A stretch of 64,000 nucleotides of DNA from Myroides profundi (GTDB lineage Bacteria > Bacteroidota > Bacteroidia > Flavobacteriales > Flavobacteriaceae): positions 868,001 through 932,000 of the forward strand of contig NZ_CP010817.1 in NCBI RefSeq assembly GCF_000833025.1, in the 5' to 3' direction. The position numbers and the translations under genes were made by a program. Shown here piece after piece: positions 60,787 to 64,000 of the stretch. The number at the start of each line of letters is the position of its first letter. Positions within the stretch are counted from its first letter, which is position 1. The notes below the pieces were generated by a model. That model saw nothing but the letters and a program-made list of their open reading frames with translations, did no database searches and was not told the DNA's origin.

Positions 60787-60820
60787 AAAAGGGTTATAGT
60801 TTGAATACTATAACCCTTTT
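60787..60820. terminator. Terminator after the AAA NTPase gene
   Basis: 14-bp perfect stem AAAAGGGTTATAGT/ACTATAACCCTTTT with TTGAAT loop, 20 bases beyond the NTPase stop and between it and recQ on the same strand. Confidence 0.8.
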
Positions 60821-60840
60821 AACTCAAATATGATGATTTC

Positions 60841-61374
60841 TTAAATTCTGCTTAATATAAAATCAATTCTATTCTCAACTGTATCTCTTGGTACTTCGAT
60901 TAGATCGTAACCATAGTTTTTGTATGTTGAGATAAGATGCTCGTGTATTTGGCTTGCTTGTTCAAAATTCTCATAACGTTGTTCATCACTTTGATAAATT
61001 GATTCCCAAGGTGGTAATAAGAATATTTGGTGGTATAGATGTTGTTTACATGCTATATCAAAACTCTCAGGGTATTTATCTCCTGTATAATGCATATAAG
61101 CTAATACATCAGGAATGCCTCTATCTATAAAAACAATATTCGCTGACTCTTTAACAGCATCTTTATGTTGTTCGATTCTTCCTTCTAAAAGTAATTGGCT
61201 GAATAATAGAGGTTCTGTTAAGAACAATTGATCAATACCTTTTTCTTGGGCTTTTTTCGTTACCGCACGAGATATTTCTGGATAGCAAACATATCCTTTG
61301 TTAGTAAGTTCGTTAATCAACGTAGTTTTACCAGATCCGGGTCCTCCAATGATTAAGATTATTTTTGTGTCCAT
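60841..61374 (-). CDS. AAA family NTPase/kinase-like protein
   Basis: A 177-residue P-loop protein. Walker A GGPGSGKTTL is at about residues 9-18, DRGIPDVLAYMH (about 85-96) is the second conserved segment, and the C-terminal VPRDTVENRIDFIL is typical of the AAA_28 group of predicted nucleotide kinases. The ATG at 61374 fits (MDTKIILIIGG); an earlier ATG at 61407 lies upstream of a possible -7 box TACTTTTG at 61397-61404 on the minus strand. Substrate unknown. Confidence 0.85.
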   Translation of the reverse strand: MDTKIILIIGGPGSGKTTLINELTNKGYVCYPEISRAVTKKAQEKGIDQLFLTEPLLFSQLLLEGRIEQHKDAVKESANIVFIDRGIPDVLAYMHYTGDKYPESFDIACKQHLYHQIFLLPPWESIYQSDEQRYENFEQASQIHEHLISTYKNYGYDLIEVPRDTVENRIDFILSRI

Positions 61375-61443
61375 TTTGCTGTAAATATCAAAGGTGCAAA
61401 AGTACAATAAAATGTGGTCTGCAAAAGAGTTTTAACTACATCT

Positions 61444-61478
61444 TTTGAAAATTATAGTGGTTAATTTGATTATATTTG
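61444..61478 (+). promoter_or_regulatory. Promoter of the DUF493 gene
   Basis: TTTG at 61444-61447 and TATATTTG at 61471-61478, 23 bases apart (longer than the usual 19-21). It overlaps the longer open frame and supports the ATG at 61494. Confidence 0.5.
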
Positions 61479-61493
61479 CCTAATAAAAACGAT

Positions 61494-61778
61494 ATGGACG
61501 ATAAGACAATAGAATTTTATAAAAGATTAAAAGAGCAATTAGAAGATGATAAAACGTGGCCTAGACCTTACCTTTATAAATTTATAGTGCCAGGTGAAGC
61601 TGAGAAAATTGCGAGAGTAGAAGAGGCTTTTGATGGTTGTAATGCTGATATTCAAATCAAGAACTCTAGTACTGGTAAATTTGCAAGCGTTTCTGTAAAA
61701 CTTACAGTGAAGAATGCACAAGAAATCATTGATAAGTATATTGCGGTTTCAACTATTGAAGGAATAGTTTCTTTATAA
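61494..61778 (+). CDS. DUF493 family protein
   Basis: A 94-residue cytoplasmic protein of the DUF493 (YbeD) family, an ACT-like small fold. Signature WPRPYLYKFIVPGEAEKIARV (about 21-41) and ASVSVKLTVKNAQEIIDKY near the end. Roles in other bacteria are unclear. The open frame begins earlier, but a -7 box overlaps that start, so the ATG at 61494 is chosen. It is followed by DUF4290 after 93 bases. Confidence 0.9.
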   Translation: MDDKTIEFYKRLKEQLEDDKTWPRPYLYKFIVPGEAEKIARVEEAFDGCNADIQIKNSSTGKFASVSVKLTVKNAQEIIDKYIAVSTIEGIVSL

Positions 61779-61871
61779 TCCTTTTTTTACCTATTTTTAA
61801 ATAAATTACTTTATTAGGTGTTATATATAATACGTAAGAAGTAACTATTCCAATATAACAGTATAGATAAT

Positions 61872-62579
61872 ATGAAATTTGATTCCAAAGAAGCAGTAAC
61901 TCACTTAGATTACAATTCCTTAAGAAAACCATTGATAATACCTGAATATGGACGTCATCTACATAGTTTGATAGATCATATCTGTAAAATCGAAGATAGA
62001 GAAGAGCGAAATAATGGCGCTAAGTACGCTATTAGTGTGATGGGGAGTATGAATCCGCATTTGCGTGATGTACCAGATTTTCAACATAAGTTATGGGATC
62101 AATTGTTCATGATGTCTGAGTTTAAATTAGATGTTGATAGCCCATTTCCTATTGCAACACAAGAGACTATCTTTACAAAACCTGGTAAATTAGCCTATCC
62201 TCAGAATCACCCTAAGTATAGATTTTATGGTAATAATATTACCTATATGATAAACAAGGCTATCGCTTGGGAAGATGGTGAGATGAAGGATGCCTTGATA
62301 TTAGTGATCGCTAATCATATGAAGAAGAGTTATCTGAGTTGGAATAAAGAAACAGTGAAAGACGAAGTAATCTTCGAGCATCTATGTGAACTGTCTAATG
62401 GAAAGATTAATTTATTTAAAAAAGAAGAAGAATTGTCTACTACTGCTAACTTAATGCAGGTAAATAAAAAGCAATCTAACAAAACGAATCACTCTAATAA
62501 TCAAAAGAGTAATTCTAACAACAACAATAACAATAAGAAATATAAAAGTAATAACTATCATTCAAAAGGTAAGAAGTAA
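61872..62579 (+). CDS. DUF4290 family protein
   Basis: A 235-residue soluble protein found next to murA in Bacteroidetes. Conserved core: PEYGRHLHSLIDHICKIEDR, then MGSMNPHLRDVPDFQHKLWDQL and AIAWEDGEMKDALILVIANHMKKSYLSWN (partial quotation). The last 45 residues are a low-complexity Asn/Lys/Ser tail with repeats such as SNNNNNN. Its stop overlaps the murA start by one base (TAATG), so production of the two proteins is coupled. The function is not known; a role in cell-wall synthesis is possible from context only. Confidence 0.88.
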   Translation: MKFDSKEAVTHLDYNSLRKPLIIPEYGRHLHSLIDHICKIEDREERNNGAKYAISVMGSMNPHLRDVPDFQHKLWDQLFMMSEFKLDVDSPFPIATQETIFTKPGKLAYPQNHPKYRFYGNNITYMINKAIAWEDGEMKDALILVIANHMKKSYLSWNKETVKDEVIFEHLCELSNGKINLFKKEEELSTTANLMQVNKKQSNKTNHSNNQKSNSNNNNNNKKYKSNNYHSKGKK

Positions 62580-63892
62580 TGAGTACATTTAAGATTGAAG
62601 GAGGTTTTAAGCTAAAAGGAGAGGTATATGCTCAGGGTGCTAAAAATGAGGCATTACAGATTTTATGTGCTGTCTTGTTAACACCAGAAAAAATTGTACT
62701 CTCTAATATACCGGATATCATTGATATAAATAAATTAATAGAGTTATTAGGCAAATTAGGAGTTAAGATTGAAAAGTTAGGTCCTAATAAAATGTCATTT
62801 CAAGCGGATGAGTTAGATTTAGATTATCTTATCTCAGATGATTTTAAGACAGATGGTAAAGCCTTAAGAGGATCTATTATGATGGTGGGACCTTTATTAG
62901 CTCGTTTTGGAAAAGGATATATCCCAAAACCAGGAGGAGATAAGATAGGACGTAGAAGATTAGATACACATTTTGATGGGTTTATAAAATTAGGTGCTAC
63001 ATTTAGATATAATAGAGAAGAGTATTTTTATGGAGTAGAGGCAGAGAAGTTAGTAGGTGCTGATATGCTGTTAGATGAAGCATCTGTAACAGGAACTGCT
63101 AATATACTAATGGCTTCTGTATTAGCTGAAGGCGTGACTACTATCTATAATGCAGCCTGTGAGCCATATATCCAACAGCTGTGTAAAATGTTGAACTCTA
63201 TGGGAGCTAAGATCCAAGGTGTTGGGTCTAACTTACTGACTATAGAAGGAGTGACAGCACTAAAAGGTTGTGAGCATACGATGTTGCCAGATATGATAGA
63301 AATCGGTTCATGGATAGGGTTAGCAGCGATGACACAGAGTGAAATTACGATTAAGAACGTAGGTTGGGAGCACTTAGGTGTGATACCAAATACTTTTAGA
63401 AGACTTGGAATTACATTAGAGAAACGTGGAGATGATATTTATATTCCAGCTCATACAGATGGATATGAAATCCAAAACTTTATAGATGGTTCTATACTTA
63501 CTATAGCAGATGCGCCATGGCCAGGACTAACACCTGATTTGTTAAGTGTTATCTTAGTTGTAGCGACACAAGCTAGAGGAGAGGTATTAATCCACCAAAA
63601 GATGTTTGAGAGTAGATTATTCTTTGTGGATAAGCTAATTGACATGGGAGCTAAGATCATTTTATGTGATCCACATAGAGCTGTTATTATAGGACATGAC
63701 TTTAAGTCTCAGTTAAAGGCTACTAAGATGTCTTCTCCTGATATTCGTGCAGGTATATCTTTATTGATAGCTGCTCTATCTGCTAAGGGAGTAAGTGAGA
63801 TTCAAAATATAGAGCAAATAGATAGAGGATATGAAGCTATAGATGATAGACTACGTGCTCTAGGAGCTCATATAGAAAGAATAGAAGAATAG
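62579..63892 (+). CDS. murA: UDP-N-acetylglucosamine 1-carboxyvinyltransferase
   Basis: First committed step of peptidoglycan synthesis: transfer of enolpyruvate from PEP to UDP-GlcNAc. 437 residues, two inside-out barrel domains. KNEALQILCAVLLTPEKI near the start contains the usual Lys-Asn pair (K22, N23). The active-site loop reads GPLLARFGKGYIPKPGGDKIG: at residue 121 the catalytic/fosfomycin-reactive cysteine of the common enzyme is Asp (codon 62939-62941). This Cys-to-Asp form is active and fosfomycin-insensitive in known cases. GYEAIDDRLRALGAHIERI ends the protein. Confidence 0.96.
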   Translation: MSTFKIEGGFKLKGEVYAQGAKNEALQILCAVLLTPEKIVLSNIPDIIDINKLIELLGKLGVKIEKLGPNKMSFQADELDLDYLISDDFKTDGKALRGSIMMVGPLLARFGKGYIPKPGGDKIGRRRLDTHFDGFIKLGATFRYNREEYFYGVEAEKLVGADMLLDEASVTGTANILMASVLAEGVTTIYNAACEPYIQQLCKMLNSMGAKIQGVGSNLLTIEGVTALKGCEHTMLPDMIEIGSWIGLAAMTQSEITIKNVGWEHLGVIPNTFRRLGITLEKRGDDIYIPAHTDGYEIQNFIDGSILTIADAPWPGLTPDLLSVILVVATQARGEVLIHQKMFESRLFFVDKLIDMGAKIILCDPHRAVIIGHDFKSQLKATKMSSPDIRAGISLLIAALSAKGVSEIQNIEQIDRGYEAIDDRLRALGAHIERIEE

Positions 63893-63908
63893 TATTAGAA
63901 TATATTAT

Positions 63909-63943
63909 AAAGGACTAAGTCAAGCTTAGTCCTTTTTTTTTGT
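63909..63943 (+). terminator. murA terminator
   Basis: 11-bp stem AAAGGACTAAG (63909-63919) with CTTAGTCCTTT (63925-63935), loop TCAAG, long T-run after. 17 bases beyond the murA stop. Confidence 0.85.
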
Positions 63944-64000
63944 GCTTTTTTGTAGTATATCTCTCTAGAGAGAGTTCTTAGTTGTAACCTTAATATTGAT

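Noticed and set aside
1..64000. CRISPR array, prophage or integrative element
   Set aside because: No regularly spaced repeats of CRISPR type, and no integrase, transposase, portal or capsid gene; the tRNA genes have no adjacent integrase or duplicated 3' end.

Overview
The window is chromosomal DNA of a low-GC member of the Bacteroidetes, almost certainly the family Flavobacteriaceae; Myroides or a close relative is my guess for the genus and is inference. Supporting signs: a fused CcoN-CcoO oxidase subunit, the parA-parB-DUF5683-dapB-lepB-wbqC gene order, flavobacterial families (DUF4290, DUF5683), promoters of the Bacteroidetes type (TTTG-N19-TAnnTTTG) in front of both tRNAs and the HU gene, tRNAs without an encoded CCA end, and few strong Shine-Dalgarno sequences. 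I see no phage, transposon, rRNA operon or CRISPR array.

Layout. 1-9071 (+): cbb3-type cytochrome c oxidase locus: copper ATPase ccoI (cut by the left edge), ccoS, fused ccoNO, ccoQ, ccoP, then ccoG, ccoH and a TauE/SafE-like membrane protein; an FNR-type box lies about 40 bases before the likely start of the ccoS-ccoN transcript. 9295-16361 (-): wbqC-like, lepB, dapB, DUF5683, parB, parA, and bacillithiol gene bshC. 16362-18386: accessory stretch with two small genes resembling orphan immunity genes, a structured intergenic region with 11-bp tandem repeats, and a small membrane protein. 18387-22367 (-): the most interesting block, a CydA-like membrane protein with its own c-type haem, a second membrane cytochrome c, a 55-residue membrane peptide, and an AraC-type regulator with a matching pair of direct repeats at the promoter. 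22494-23634: acetyltransferases, one forming a toxin-antitoxin pair. 23799-31364: a B12-binding radical SAM protein, small lipoproteins, DUF1697, dihydrolipoyl dehydrogenase, thiolase and a TetR regulator with two copies of its probable operator. 31501-37290: a frameshifted small secreted gene, a five-gene membrane operon (DUF2089 regulator to SdpI-like), and a 915-residue repeat protein. 37599-48491: yggS, a drug/metabolite exporter, htpG, lipoproteins, an OmpA protein, a PadR-PspC pair, a thioesterase-like/TIGR01777 pair, grpE-dnaJ. 48678-52768 (+): ABC exporter, a receiver-AAA+ protein without DNA-binding domain, and a one-domain degenerate DEAD protein. 52803-63892: small hypothetical genes, two CAU tRNAs, an oxidoreductase, aminotransferase, AlgH, HU, fmt, recQ, an AAA NTPase, DUF493, DUF4290 and murA.

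How it fits together. Two respiratory modules (cbb3 oxidase for low oxygen, and the uncharacterised bd-family/cytochrome c complex) sit within 22 kb of each other, each with its own regulatory signal. The remainder is mostly housekeeping: chromosome partition, lysine and cell-wall synthesis (dapB, murA), secretion (lepB), chaperones (htpG, grpE, dnaJ), translation initiation (fmt, initiator tRNA) and repair (recQ), interspersed with small regulatory cassettes.
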